12,958 nucleotides of DNA, from NCBI GenBank assembly GCA_017935825.1, contig JAGBGW010000172.1:1-12958 (forward strand), written 5' to 3'. Origin of the DNA: Clostridia bacterium. GTDB taxonomy: Bacteria; Bacillota; Clostridia; Christensenellales; Maliibacteriaceae. Position 1 is the first letter of the stretch. Every line of letters starts with the position of its first letter. Under the pieces are notes generated by a model, which saw nothing but the letters and a program-made list of their open reading frames with translations, did not search any database and was not told where the DNA came from. The position numbers and the translations under genes were made by a program. This document shows, piece by piece, positions 1 through 6,344 of the stretch.

Positions 1-824
1 CCAACCCAAGAATTTATATCTGGGCTGAAATCGCTAATTCTCCTGTATACGCAGATGATTTCTCTGTAGTATCTTCTGAACACATTGAAGATGTAACATT
101 TGCAAATGGCGAAGTGACGGTTCAGTTTGCGGAAGACTTTGAAGAGGATTCTTACGAAGAAGAATCTTACGAAGAAGAGTTCTATGAAGAAGACTCTTAT
201 GTGCAGGATTTCGTGTCAGCGCTGTATGACGATCAAATCGAGGTGGAAGATGTTTACATCGATGGTGTAGACGATCTGATCGATACCCTGCCCACCCATC
301 GGGAAGAACTGCTCGATACGTCGGAGGAGGAACCTGCGCAAACAGTAGAAGAAGACGTTGAGGAAGATCTCGAAGAAGACATTGACGAGAACTTTGATGC
401 AGAATTTGAAGAAGCGGCGCAGGAAGATCTCGATGCAGTCTTCGACGACACCCTGATCGACGAGCTGGAAGAAGCACAGATGGATGACTTTGCCATCGAA
501 GAAGAACGCCTTGCCCGTGAACAGGAACGTCTTGAGGCGGAGATCGCCGAACAGGAGCGCCTGATCGCAGAATCCCGTGCAAGCCGCGCCCAGCTGGATG
601 AGATTGCGGCGGAATTGGACCGCAGCATCGCCCGTGAAAATCTTGCTGCGCAGCGCGCTGCAAGAGAACAGGTAGAGCGCGAGAAGTTTGAGCGTACCCA
701 ACAGATGCCTGTGGTGGATGTACAGCAGCAGGACTACCAATACACCGAAGTGGGCGAGCCCCTTGCGCATCGCACCCAGGGCAAGCGCATCGCACGCCAC
801 CGCAACAAGCGCTGGTTCCGCTGA
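1..824 (+). CDS. Acidic coiled-coil protein, 3' part (start lies before the window)
   Basis: The frame is open from the first bases (codons begin at position 3) to TGA at 822-824, so the gene begins upstream. The GTG at 114 is internal, because translated residues run through it without a stop. About 273 residues are visible. The first 40 or so look like the end of a folded domain (NPRIYIWAEIAN...). Then comes a very acidic stretch with four (S/F)YEE-type units (150-200), a long Asp/Glu-rich segment, and a heptad-like charged helix (EEERLAREQERLEAEIAEQERLI, about 500-690) likely to form a coiled coil. The last 13 residues are strongly basic (KRIARHRNKRWFR). No membrane segment, signal or sortase motif is seen in this part. 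I do not recognise the family. It is followed after 39 nt by the small membrane-protein gene and probably shares its transcript. A scaffold or envelope-associated role is possible but unsupported. Confidence 0.75.
   Translation, partial: NPRIYIWAEIANSPVYADDFSVVSSEHIEDVTFANGEVTVQFAEDFEEDSYEEESYEEEFYEEDSYVQDFVSALYDDQIEVEDVYIDGVDDLIDTLPTHREELLDTSEEEPAQTVEEDVEEDLEEDIDENFDAEFEEAAQEDLDAVFDDTLIDELEEAQMDDFAIEEERLAREQERLEAEIAEQERLIAESRASRAQLDEIAAELDRSIARENLAAQRAAREQVEREKFERTQQMPVVDVQQQDYQYTEVGEPLAHRTQGKRIARHRNKRWFR
150..194 (+). repeat. 15-nt in-frame tandem repeat coding for (S/F)YEE(E/D)
   Basis: Three consecutive 15-nt units (150-164, 165-179, 180-194) read TCTTACGAAGAAGAA, the same with a final G, and TTCTATGAAGAAGAC. 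A fourth begins at 195 (TCTTAT). They encode SYEEE, SYEEE and FYEED. The unit length is a multiple of three, so copy number can change without breaking the frame. Confidence 0.8.
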
Positions 825-863
825 TTTTGGATGAATCGGATGAAATTATAAGGAGGAAATCAC

Positions 864-1058
864 ATGCTTACAGCGTATAAATGGATTATCAGCATCATTG
901 GCATCGTGGCGGCAGTTTTTCTGTTCCGCGCTGCGATTGTCAATCTTTCCCGCATCAAAAAGCAGCATTATGCCAATTTTGGTGCAGCAATGTGCGTTTT
1001 TATGTTGATCGCAGCTGTGGCTGCAGCGGCGCTTTCGGGCTTCTTCCTTGCCATGTAA
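864..1058 (+). CDS. Small two-helix membrane protein, 64 aa
   Basis: The ATG at 864 follows an excellent ribosome site, AGGAGG at 851-856, with 7 nt spacing. The protein has two hydrophobic segments, about residues 8-27 (IISIIGIVAAVFLFRAAIV) and 42-63 (AAMCVFMLIAAVAAAALSGFFLA). They are separated by a short basic loop (SRIKKQHY), which by the positive-inside rule should face the cytoplasm. There is no recognisable catalytic motif and I cannot assign a family. It sits 39 nt after the acidic coiled-coil gene and 24 nt before the MFS gene in the same direction, so it is probably co-transcribed with both. The strong ribosome site and a coding frame that ends neatly between neighbours argue that it is real despite its size. 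Confidence 0.75.
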   Translation: MLTAYKWIISIIGIVAAVFLFRAAIVNLSRIKKQHYANFGAAMCVFMLIAAVAAAALSGFFLAM

Positions 1059-1082
1059 GCCTGATACCGGGGAGAAAAATGT

Positions 1083-2309
1083 ATGGCAAACGATCGTAAA
1101 ACGACAGAAAAGCTGCCCAATATCTTCTATATATATTATGCAGCACTGTTTATGGGCAATGCCATCTACAACAGCTTCTTCTCCGCCTATTTTTCTCAGG
1201 CGGGCATGTCCGAATCCCATATCGGTCTGCTGTTTGGCATCGCGCCCATGGTTGGCCTTGTTATGCAGCCCATCTGGGGCGGCATGGCGGACAGGGCAAA
1301 GACCAAAAACCGCATTTTGCTTTTAGTCCTTTCGGGTGTCATGCTGTCCATCGTGGTGTTCTATCTGGTGGGCAACTTCTTCCATGGCGACCTGACCAGC
1401 AAGCTTTTGCTGCTGTCGGGCGCAATGATCCTGTTTTCCGCTTTCCAGAACGCGGTCATCCCCCTGCAGGACACCATTACCCTTGATTACATCTCCCGTC
1501 ACGGCGGCTACTACGGCAATGCCCGTATGAGCGGCACCATCGGCTATGCGGTGATGGCGCTGGTAGCAGGCGCCATCTTCAACCGCCTTCCCGATTCCGT
1601 CTTTCCGCTGTATTTTCTGATCCTCTGCTTCGTCTTTTATTCGGCCACCCGCCTGCCCAAGGCAAGCGGTTATCGCCAAAAGGGTGAAAAAGGCAGCGTG
1701 TTTGACGTATTAAAGGATAAAGAGATCCTGCTTGTGCTGCTTTTGACCTGCGTGCAGTACACCACCATGGCATACGGTCATACCTTCCTTGGTCCCTACA
1801 TGCTGGCACTGGGCGGCAACTCCGCACTGATTGGCCTTGCCAATACCGTACAGGCACTGACGGAAATTCCCTTCCATATTAAATGGGGCAGAAATCTGAT
1901 GAAGAAGATCGGCATCCATCGGATGCTGGTCATCAGCACCCTTCTTGGTGCCATGCGCTGGACACTGACCGCGCTGAGCCATAGCCCGGCATTGCTGGTC
2001 ATCGCCAACGGTTTTGAGGGGCTTATGCTGGTGCCTTTGATCGTGGGCGTGGTGGAATACATCAATTCCCGTGTGGAAAAGAAACTCAAGGCCACCGCAC
2101 AGACTGCGCTGACACTGTTTTCCGTGGTCATCGCCCGTACCGTGGGCAACATCGGCGGCGGCGCGCTGATCGATGTGTTTGACACCATGGGCTTAAACGG
2201 TATGCGCATGACCTACTGGGTGCTTGTTCCCGTCAGCTTGATCGCGGTGCTTGCCATCGGCATCCCGCTTCTTGCAATGGGTCGTAAGAATAAAACGGAA
2301 GAAATTTAA
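1083..2309 (+). CDS. MFS transporter, 408 aa
   Basis: Major facilitator superfamily permease of usual length, predicted to span the inner membrane twelve times. Hydrophobic segments alternate with short loops throughout. The loop between helices 2 and 3 carries the family signature in the form GGMADRAKTKNR (about residues 66-77, Asp70 and Arg71). The first half contains GNARMSGTIGYAVMALVAG, typical of helix 5 in the MFS_1-like (LacY/nucleoside-proton symporter type) branch. A charged central loop (about 190-210) separates the two six-helix halves. The substrate cannot be read from the sequence. Start: ATG 1083, preceded by GGGGAG near 1069-1074. An earlier ATG at 1079 runs into a stop after six codons. 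The stop TAA (2307-2309) overlaps the ribosome site of the next gene, so the two are translated from one message. Confidence 0.9.
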   Translation: MANDRKTTEKLPNIFYIYYAALFMGNAIYNSFFSAYFSQAGMSESHIGLLFGIAPMVGLVMQPIWGGMADRAKTKNRILLLVLSGVMLSIVVFYLVGNFFHGDLTSKLLLLSGAMILFSAFQNAVIPLQDTITLDYISRHGGYYGNARMSGTIGYAVMALVAGAIFNRLPDSVFPLYFLILCFVFYSATRLPKASGYRQKGEKGSVFDVLKDKEILLVLLLTCVQYTTMAYGHTFLGPYMLALGGNSALIGLANTVQALTEIPFHIKWGRNLMKKIGIHRMLVISTLLGAMRWTLTALSHSPALLVIANGFEGLMLVPLIVGVVEYINSRVEKKLKATAQTALTLFSVVIARTVGNIGGGALIDVFDTMGLNGMRMTYWVLVPVSLIAVLAIGIPLLAMGRKNKTEEI

Positions 2310-2325
2310 GGAGGAACCACAAGTC

Positions 2326-2715
2326 ATGAAATCCATCGAGTATCTTTGGAGTGATCGCAAACGTTGGCTTGGCATGCCGCTGACGTTCACCAAGTATTCC
2401 CTGAGCGAAGACCGCTTCTTTGTAAAGAAGGGCTTCCTGAACCAGACCTTCGAAGAACTGCTGCTGTACCGCGTCCGCGATATTTCTTTGAAGCGCAGCC
2501 TTGGTCAGCGCATTTTCGGCGTGGGTACCATCATGCTCTACGCAAGCGACTCCACCACCCCCTCCCTTGAGATCAAAAACGTCAAGGATTCCGAGGGTGT
2601 CAAGGAGCTCATCCACCGCAACGTGGAAGAAGCAAAGCAAAAGCGCCGCATGCGCGTTGGCGAGTACATGGAAAATGACTTCGTCGACCAGGACGGCGAC
2701 GGTCTTCCCGATTAA
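2326..2715 (+). CDS. Small bacterial PH-domain protein with acidic DxDxDG tail, 129 aa
   Basis: The start is ATG 2326, placed 11 nt after AAGGAGG (2308-2314). An in-frame upstream start at 2251 lies inside the MFS gene and has no such site. Residues about 18-105 match the bacterial PH-like (bPH2, YdbT/YdbS type) pattern: a TFTKYSLSEDRFFVKKGFLNQ strand pair, then EELLLYRVRDISLKRSLGQRIFGVGTIML and a closing helix KDSEGVKELIHRNVEEAKQ. The EExxLYRVRDIxLKRSLxQRIFGxGTI core is the most diagnostic part. Most relatives carry flanking membrane helices, but this one has none and should be cytoplasmic or peripheral. The C-terminus ends DQDGDGLPD (121-129), a calcium-loop-like motif normally found in thrombospondin-type or dockerin-like repeats. 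It is the last gene of the unit and its function is unknown. Confidence 0.85.
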   Translation: MKSIEYLWSDRKRWLGMPLTFTKYSLSEDRFFVKKGFLNQTFEELLLYRVRDISLKRSLGQRIFGVGTIMLYASDSTTPSLEIKNVKDSEGVKELIHRNVEEAKQKRRMRVGEYMENDFVDQDGDGLPD

Positions 2716-2716
2716 G

Positions 2717-2735
2717 GTTCGGATTTCATCCGAAC
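2717..2735 (+). terminator. Hairpin after the PH-domain gene, weak terminator candidate
   Basis: A perfect 8-bp stem GTTCGGAT / ATCCGAAC with a TTC loop begins two bases after the stop codon. No T-run follows (AGTTATGAG), so intrinsic termination would be weak. It could instead protect the 3' end of the message. Confidence 0.4.
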
Positions 2736-2757
2736 AGTTATGAGTTTATAGTTTCGA

Positions 2758-2792
2758 TCGCCTTTGGCGAGTTATGATTGCCCTTTGGGCAA
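2758..2792. repeat. Two miniature hairpins with AGTTATGA-like spacers
   Basis: TCGCCTTTGGCGA (2758-2770) and TTGCCCTTTGGGCAA (2778-2792) are small near-perfect palindromes, each built around CTTTG. They are bordered by related octamers: AGTTATGA at 2736-2743 and 2770-2777, and AGTTTTGA at 2792-2799. They belong to the non-coding gap 2716-2937. Confidence 0.55.
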
Positions 2793-2830
2793 GTTTTGAT
2801 ATGGCTTGGTAATATCTATCGTCATCGGCG

Positions 2831-2884
2831 CCCCTTACTTGTAAGGGGAGCTGTCTGCGCAGCAGACTGAGGGGATAAATCCCC
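2831..2884. repeat. Three-stem palindromic intergenic element upstream of garR
   Basis: Three adjacent perfect stems lie in 54 bases: CCCCTTAC/GTAAGGGG (2831-2848), GTCTGC/GCAGAC (2853-2867) and GGGGAT/ATCCCC (2871-2884). From memory, elements of this general shape (CCCCTT...AAGGGGAGCTGTC...GACTGAGGGG) are dispersed between genes in many gut Firmicutes. This copy is probably such a repeat rather than a gene-specific regulator. It lies 53 nt before the garR start and would be in its leader if transcription began upstream. Confidence 0.6.
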
Positions 2885-2937
2885 ACCAACATTTGTTTAT
2901 CCAAAAATATTTTCAATACAGAAAGGAACGAATTCCA

Positions 2938-3822
2938 ATGGAAAAAATCGGTTTTATCGGACTTGGCATCATGGGTCGTCCCATGGCAAAGAACCTCATC
3001 AAAGCAGGCTATGAGCTGAAAGTTTACGACCTGAACAAGGAAGCTGTGGCTGACGTTGCAGCAGCAGGCGCAAAGGCTTGCGCTTCCATCGCAGAAACCT
3101 GCGAAGGCAGCGATGTTATCATCACCATGGTCCCCAACTCTCCCCAGGTCAAGGCAGTTGTTCTGGAAGGCGACGATGCAGTCATCAACCACGCTGCAGC
3201 CGGTACCATCGTCATCGATGCTTCCTCCATCGCACCCCTTGCAAGCAAGGAAGTAGGCGAGGCTCTTGCAGCAAAGGACATCATCTTCTTCGACGCACCC
3301 GTATCCGGCGGCGAGCCCAAGGCAATCGACGGCACCCTGTCCTTCATGGTGGGCGGCCCCGAAGAGCACTTTGCAAAGATCTATGACATCCTCATGGTCA
3401 TGGGCGGTTCCGCAGTTTTGGTTGGCGAAGTCGGCAGCGGCAACACCACCAAGCTTGCAAACCAGATTATCGTTGCATGCAACATCGCAGCTCTGGGCGA
3501 AGCACTTGTCCTTGCAAAGAAGGCAGGCGTTGATCCCGAAAAGGTCTTCCAGGCCATCCGCGGCGGTCTTGCAGGCTCCACCGTTATGGAAGCAAAGGCT
3601 CCCATGATGATCGGTCAGAACTTCAAGCCCGGCTTCCGCATCGACCTGCATGTAAAAGACCTCAACAACGTTGCAGAAACCGCAGCAGCACTTGATATGC
3701 CCGTTGCATTCACCGATCTTGCACTTGCAGCCCTCAAGGAACTGCAGGCAGACGGCTGCGGCAGCCTTGACCACAGCGCACTGGTAAAAATTTCCGAAAA
3801 AGCAGCAGATCTGACGCTGTAA
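2938..3822 (+). CDS. garR: 2-hydroxy-3-oxopropionate (tartronate semialdehyde) reductase
   Basis: Cytosolic NAD(P)H-dependent enzyme reducing tartronate semialdehyde to D-glycerate, a step in glycolate/glyoxylate and glucarate/galactarate use. The 294-residue product has the length and landmarks of E. coli GarR. They are the Rossmann loop GFIGLGIMGRPMAKNL (5-20), the ITMVPNSPQVKAV segment, the substrate loop DAPVSGGEPKAIDGTLSFMVGG (about 119-140, Ser123), catalytic Lys172 with Asn175 in GNTTKLANQ, and the helical C-terminal part AIRGGLAGSTVMEAKAPMM...FKPGFRIDLHVKDL. All expected beta-hydroxyacid dehydrogenase residues are present. Start ATG 2938 follows GAAAGGA (2921-2927). An in-frame upstream ATG at 2893 would add 15 residues before the Rossmann strand and is rejected. 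No glyoxylate carboligase or glycerate kinase lies nearby. A close relative such as 3-hydroxyisobutyrate dehydrogenase is the alternative, but SGGEPKAIDGTL and the C-terminal motif favour GarR. Confidence 0.9.
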   Translation: MEKIGFIGLGIMGRPMAKNLIKAGYELKVYDLNKEAVADVAAAGAKACASIAETCEGSDVIITMVPNSPQVKAVVLEGDDAVINHAAAGTIVIDASSIAPLASKEVGEALAAKDIIFFDAPVSGGEPKAIDGTLSFMVGGPEEHFAKIYDILMVMGGSAVLVGEVGSGNTTKLANQIIVACNIAALGEALVLAKKAGVDPEKVFQAIRGGLAGSTVMEAKAPMMIGQNFKPGFRIDLHVKDLNNVAETAAALDMPVAFTDLALAALKELQADGCGSLDHSALVKISEKAADLTL

Positions 3823-3830
3823 AACATTAC

Positions 3831-3857
3831 GGCAAAGGCGCAATTTGCGCCTTTTGT
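3831..3857 (+). terminator. Terminator or attenuator after garR
   Basis: GGCAAAGGCGCAA / TTGCGCCTTTTGTC forms a long stem of about 13 bp, with GGCGCAA/TTGCGCC as core and a tight loop. It begins eight bases after the garR stop. The T-rich part (CTTTTGT) is short, so read-through into the DUF5684 genes is possible. Confidence 0.6.
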
Positions 3858-3873
3858 CATAAAAGGAGTATGT

Positions 3874-4299
3874 ATGGAACTGATCCAATCGTTTTTCTCC
3901 CTGTTTCGCAATGCAAGGCATATTTGGTATACCATCGGTAAGATCGGCTATCTTGCACAGTTGATCTGTACACTTATTGGTATTTTAATTACTGCCGTCA
4001 CAGTGATTATTGCCTGGCGCATCTACCAAAAGGCAGGTAAGGACGGTTGGGCATGTCTGATCCCCTTTTACCGGGATTATGTGCTCTATGAGATCGCGTT
4101 CGGCAATGGTCTTTGGTTTTTGATCCAATTTGTACCTGTAGCGCGCTTTGTTTTCAACATCATGCTGAATGTCCGTCTTGCCAAGGTCTTTGGCAAAGGC
4201 ACAGGCTTCGGCATCGGGCTTTGGCTTCTGCCGCTGATCTTCCGTGCCATTTTGGCGCTGGACGATTCCGCCGTTTACCGTGGTCCCATTCCGCTGTAA
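3874..4299 (+). CDS. DUF5684-type membrane protein, first of a tandem pair, 141 aa
   Basis: The start ATG 3874 is 5 nt after AAGGAG (3863-3868). There is a hydrophobic helix at about 27-49, then the family core W59ACLIPFYRDYVLYEIAFGNG (Pro64, Tyr66), a second helix WFLIQFVPVARFVFNIML (81-98), RLAKVFGKGTGFGIGL, and a third helix up to about 129. The protein ends DDSAVYRGPIPL. The WA-PFY-x-Y / FGNG / RLAK-FGKG pattern is that of DUF5684, a small integral membrane family of unknown function. Compared with its downstream paralogue it has an extra N-terminal segment of about 20 residues (ELIQSFFSLFRNARHIWYT). The gene lies 51 nt after garR, separated by a hairpin, and 22 nt before its paralogue. 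Confidence 0.85.
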   Translation: MELIQSFFSLFRNARHIWYTIGKIGYLAQLICTLIGILITAVTVIIAWRIYQKAGKDGWACLIPFYRDYVLYEIAFGNGLWFLIQFVPVARFVFNIMLNVRLAKVFGKGTGFGIGLWLLPLIFRAILALDDSAVYRGPIPL

Positions 4300-4321
4300 G
4301 AATAGGTAAGGAGTGTGTTTT

Positions 4322-4699
4322 ATGGATCTTGGATTTGCAATGGTTGGCATTTTTGCATTGCTGATCTATCTTTTGATAATGCTTGGCATCGTGGCGTTTG
4401 CATTTATTGTGCAGTGGAAAATGTACAAAAAAGCGTCCCAACCCGGCTGGGCATGTTTTGTACCGTTTTACAATGAGTACGTGCAGTTTAAAATTGCTTT
4501 TGGCAACGGCTGGTGGTTTTTGATGCTGTTTGTGCCCATCGCAAATATCGTATTTTCAATCATGCTGGTCTTCCGCCTTGCAAAAGCCTATGGCAAGGGT
4601 GTGGGTTTTGGTTTCGGTTTACTTTTCTTGTCGCTGATTTTCCAGGCAGTGATCGCCTTTGATGATTCCATCACCTACCATGGTCCCATTCCGCTGTAA
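4322..4699 (+). CDS. DUF5684-type membrane protein, second of a tandem pair, 125 aa
   Basis: The start ATG 4322 is 8 nt after AAGGAG (4308-4313). An in-frame GTG at 4313 overlaps that site and is rejected. The layout matches the preceding gene: helix at about 8-31, W43ACFVPFYNEYVQFKIAFGNG, helix WFLMLFVPIANIVFSIMLVF (65-84), RLAKAYGKGVGFGFGL, then a last helix and the same ending DDSITYHGPIPL. Across about 80 aligned residues the two proteins agree at well over half of positions, and the final TGGTCCCATTCCGCTGTAA is identical at DNA level. This indicates a local gene duplication. Function is unknown. It is followed at once by a strong terminator. Confidence 0.87.
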   Translation: MDLGFAMVGIFALLIYLLIMLGIVAFAFIVQWKMYKKASQPGWACFVPFYNEYVQFKIAFGNGWWFLMLFVPIANIVFSIMLVFRLAKAYGKGVGFGFGLLFLSLIFQAVIAFDDSITYHGPIPL

Positions 4700-4708
4700 A
4701 ACAGAGAA

Positions 4709-4738
4709 ACAGACAGTTGAAAAACTGTCTGTTTTTTT
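4709..4738 (+). terminator. Rho-independent terminator after the DUF5684 pair
   Basis: A 10-bp perfect stem ACAGACAGTT / AACTGTCTGT with a GAAA tetraloop is followed by seven T. It is a textbook terminator that closes the garR/DUF5684 region. Confidence 0.92.
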
Positions 4739-4760
4739 GCACAAATTTTGGAGAAACCTC

Positions 4761-4789
4761 TTTTCTCTGTGTACAGGCGGGGGTACAAT
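4761..4789 (+). promoter_or_regulatory. Possible promoter of the MATE gene
   Basis: A good -10 hexamer TACAAT (4784-4789) lies 33 nt before the ATG. The sequence 17 nt upstream (TTTTCT, 4761-4766) is only a poor -35. The position just after a strong terminator means a promoter is needed here, but the exact boxes are uncertain. Confidence 0.35.
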
Positions 4790-4822
4790 AAAACGGAATC
4801 TGATTAAAACGAGGTTGTTTTC

Positions 4823-6181
4823 ATGCGACAGAGCCATACCACATCGCTGATAGAAGGCAATCCAGCCAAAACCATATTGCTGTTTGCAGTGCCGATGATC
4901 TTGTCCAACCTGTTTCAGCAGCTGTATAACGTCATCGACACCCTTATCGTCAGTAATACTTTGGGCATCGATGCCCTCGCCGCCCTTGGCAGCGCGGGCA
5001 GCATCACCGCCATCTTCGTGCAGCTGGCGACGGGACTTTCCCTTGGCGGCTCGGTGGTCATCGCGCAATTGTTCGGCGCAGGACAAAGACAGCAGGTGCG
5101 AAAATGCGCCGCCACCATCACCATATTCTGCGGCGTGCTGGCACTTTTTTCCACCGTATTTATGCTGATCTTTGCGCGCCCGATCCTGACCTGGGTCAAC
5201 ACACCGCCCGAATCGCTTGATATGGCGGTCACCTATATCCGCTGGTACTTCGTGGGCTGCATCCCCATCTTTATCTATAACGCATTAAACGGTGTGTATG
5301 TGGCATTGGACAATTCCAGAACGCCGCTGATTTTCTTGATCATCTCTTCCGTTACCAATGTGGTACTGGATATTCTCTTCGTCGTGGTCATCCCCTGGGG
5401 TGTGGCAGGCGCGGCGGCGGCCACCGCCATTTCCCAAATCGTGGTGATGACATTGGCATTGCACGATGCACCCAAGCTGCTGTTTGAATTTCCGCTGATC
5501 GAAAAAGAGGAGTATTTTGATAAAAAGCTCCTTGGAAAAATGCTGAAAATCGCACTGCCCTCCGCACTGCAGCAGTCGGTGGTGTCCATCGGCACCGTGG
5601 TGGTACAGGCCACCATCAATTCCTTCGGCGCGGCGGTGGCGGCAGGTTCCACGGCGGCAAACCGCATCTTCAATCTGGTGGTCACCGTGCCCATCAACTA
5701 CTCCAACGCCTATTCCAACTACGTGGGGCAGAACATCGGCGCAGGCAAATGGGAGCGGATCTGGCCCGGCATGCGTGCATCCCTCATCGTCTGCTGCACC
5801 ATCGTGGCAGTGATGAGCTCGTTTATGATCCTGATCCCCGAACAGATCATCGGCTTGTTTATTTCCACCACGGAACTGGATGTGGAACTTGCCACGAACG
5901 TGGGTGTCACCTATATTTCCACCATCGGCTGGTTCATGCCGATCTGCGCGGCGTACCTTGTCATCCGCGGCGCCCTCAAGGGCAGCGGCGATATGGGCTG
6001 GTTCGTCTTCGTCACCCTCTTCTGTTTCGCCATCCGTCTGGTCGCCACCGTAGGCTTTGCCCATGTCGTGGGTACCTCCGTCATCTGGTGGTCCATCTGC
6101 GCAGGTTGGACACTGTCCCTGTTCATCGTCATCGCCCGCTACCTGCAGGGCGGCTGGAAGAAAAAAGCCTTAATTAAATAA
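4823..6181 (+). CDS. MATE family multidrug efflux transporter, 452 aa
   Basis: Inner-membrane antiporter of the multidrug and toxic compound extrusion superfamily (NorM/DinF/MepA type), which exchanges Na+ or H+ for organic cations. Length is normal for the family and twelve helices are expected. Diagnostic parts are GNPAKTILLFAVPMILSNLFQQLYNVIDTLIVSNTLG (about 11-49), the helix pair with GLSLGGSVVIAQLFGAGQ (about 72-89), YNALNGVYVALDNSRTPL, and the equivalent second-half elements NRIFNLVVTVPINYSNAYSNYVGQNIGAGKWERI and RGALKGSGDMGW. Start: ATG 4823, 8 nt after GAGG (4811-4814). It has its own promoter region and terminator, so it is monocistronic. The TetR gene beyond its 3' end points toward it and is not an obvious regulator of it. 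The substrate is not predictable. Confidence 0.93.
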   Translation: MRQSHTTSLIEGNPAKTILLFAVPMILSNLFQQLYNVIDTLIVSNTLGIDALAALGSAGSITAIFVQLATGLSLGGSVVIAQLFGAGQRQQVRKCAATITIFCGVLALFSTVFMLIFARPILTWVNTPPESLDMAVTYIRWYFVGCIPIFIYNALNGVYVALDNSRTPLIFLIISSVTNVVLDILFVVVIPWGVAGAAAATAISQIVVMTLALHDAPKLLFEFPLIEKEEYFDKKLLGKMLKIALPSALQQSVVSIGTVVVQATINSFGAAVAAGSTAANRIFNLVVTVPINYSNAYSNYVGQNIGAGKWERIWPGMRASLIVCCTIVAVMSSFMILIPEQIIGLFISTTELDVELATNVGVTYISTIGWFMPICAAYLVIRGALKGSGDMGWFVFVTLFCFAIRLVATVGFAHVVGTSVIWWSICAGWTLSLFIVIARYLQGGWKKKALIK

Positions 6182-6189
6182 GAAGAAAA

Positions 6190-6215
6190 ACGGATGCAAA
6201 CGCATCCGTTTTTTT
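6190..6215 (+). terminator. Terminator of the MATE gene
   Basis: Stem ACGGATGC / GCATCCGT (8 bp) with loop AAAC, followed by a T-run, starting nine bases after the stop. The same stem recurs after the dehydrogenase gene at 7917. Confidence 0.92.
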
Positions 6216-6230
6216 GTTTGGGAAAAATCT

Positions 6231-6282
6231 GTAGGGTCGAGGCTTACCCAAAGGGCACGCGATGCCTCGACCGCCACGTTTG
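6231..6282. repeat. Intergenic hairpin element 1
   Basis: It begins GTAGGG and holds a perfect 9-bp stem GGTCGAGGC (6235-6243) / GCCTCGACC (6264-6272). The loop contains ACCCAAAGGGCACGC, and the tail reads GCCACGTTTGG. It lies between the 3' ends of the convergent MATE and TetR genes and could act as a terminator for the latter. Confidence 0.6.
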
Positions 6283-6299
6283 GAAAATGAATTGCGTTT

Positions 6300-6340
6300 G
6301 AGGGCAGGATATACCCGAAGGGCACGCTCCCGCCGCAAAT
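6300..6340. repeat. Intergenic hairpin element 2 (degenerate)
   Basis: It resembles element 1: the loop motif ACCCGAAGGGCACGC differs from that of element 1 by one base. The outer arms (GGGCAGGA... and ...TCCCGCC) pair imperfectly. It lies immediately before the TetR stop codon. Confidence 0.45.
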
Positions 6341-6344
6341 CGCT

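Noticed and set aside
264..330. Sortase-type LPxT motif (TLPTHREE) in the acidic protein
   Set aside because: It is internal, is not LPxTG, and is not followed by a hydrophobic segment and basic tail.
34..800. Long minus-strand open frames (253 and 194 codons) opposite the acidic gene
   Set aside because: They arise from the GAA/GAG-rich repetitive coding strand; the products are low-complexity and lack ribosome sites and family motifs.
2893..2921. Promoter for garR at TTGTTT with ATACAG 17 nt downstream
   Set aside because: The start of transcription would fall at the ribosome site, leaving no usable leader.
2746..3921. 391-codon minus-strand open frame opposite garR
   Set aside because: Cys/Gly-rich mirror of a highly conserved, motif-complete garR, and it runs over the intergenic repeats.
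5285..6064. 259-codon minus-strand open frame opposite the MATE gene
   Set aside because: His/Asp-rich shadow of helix codons; no family signature.
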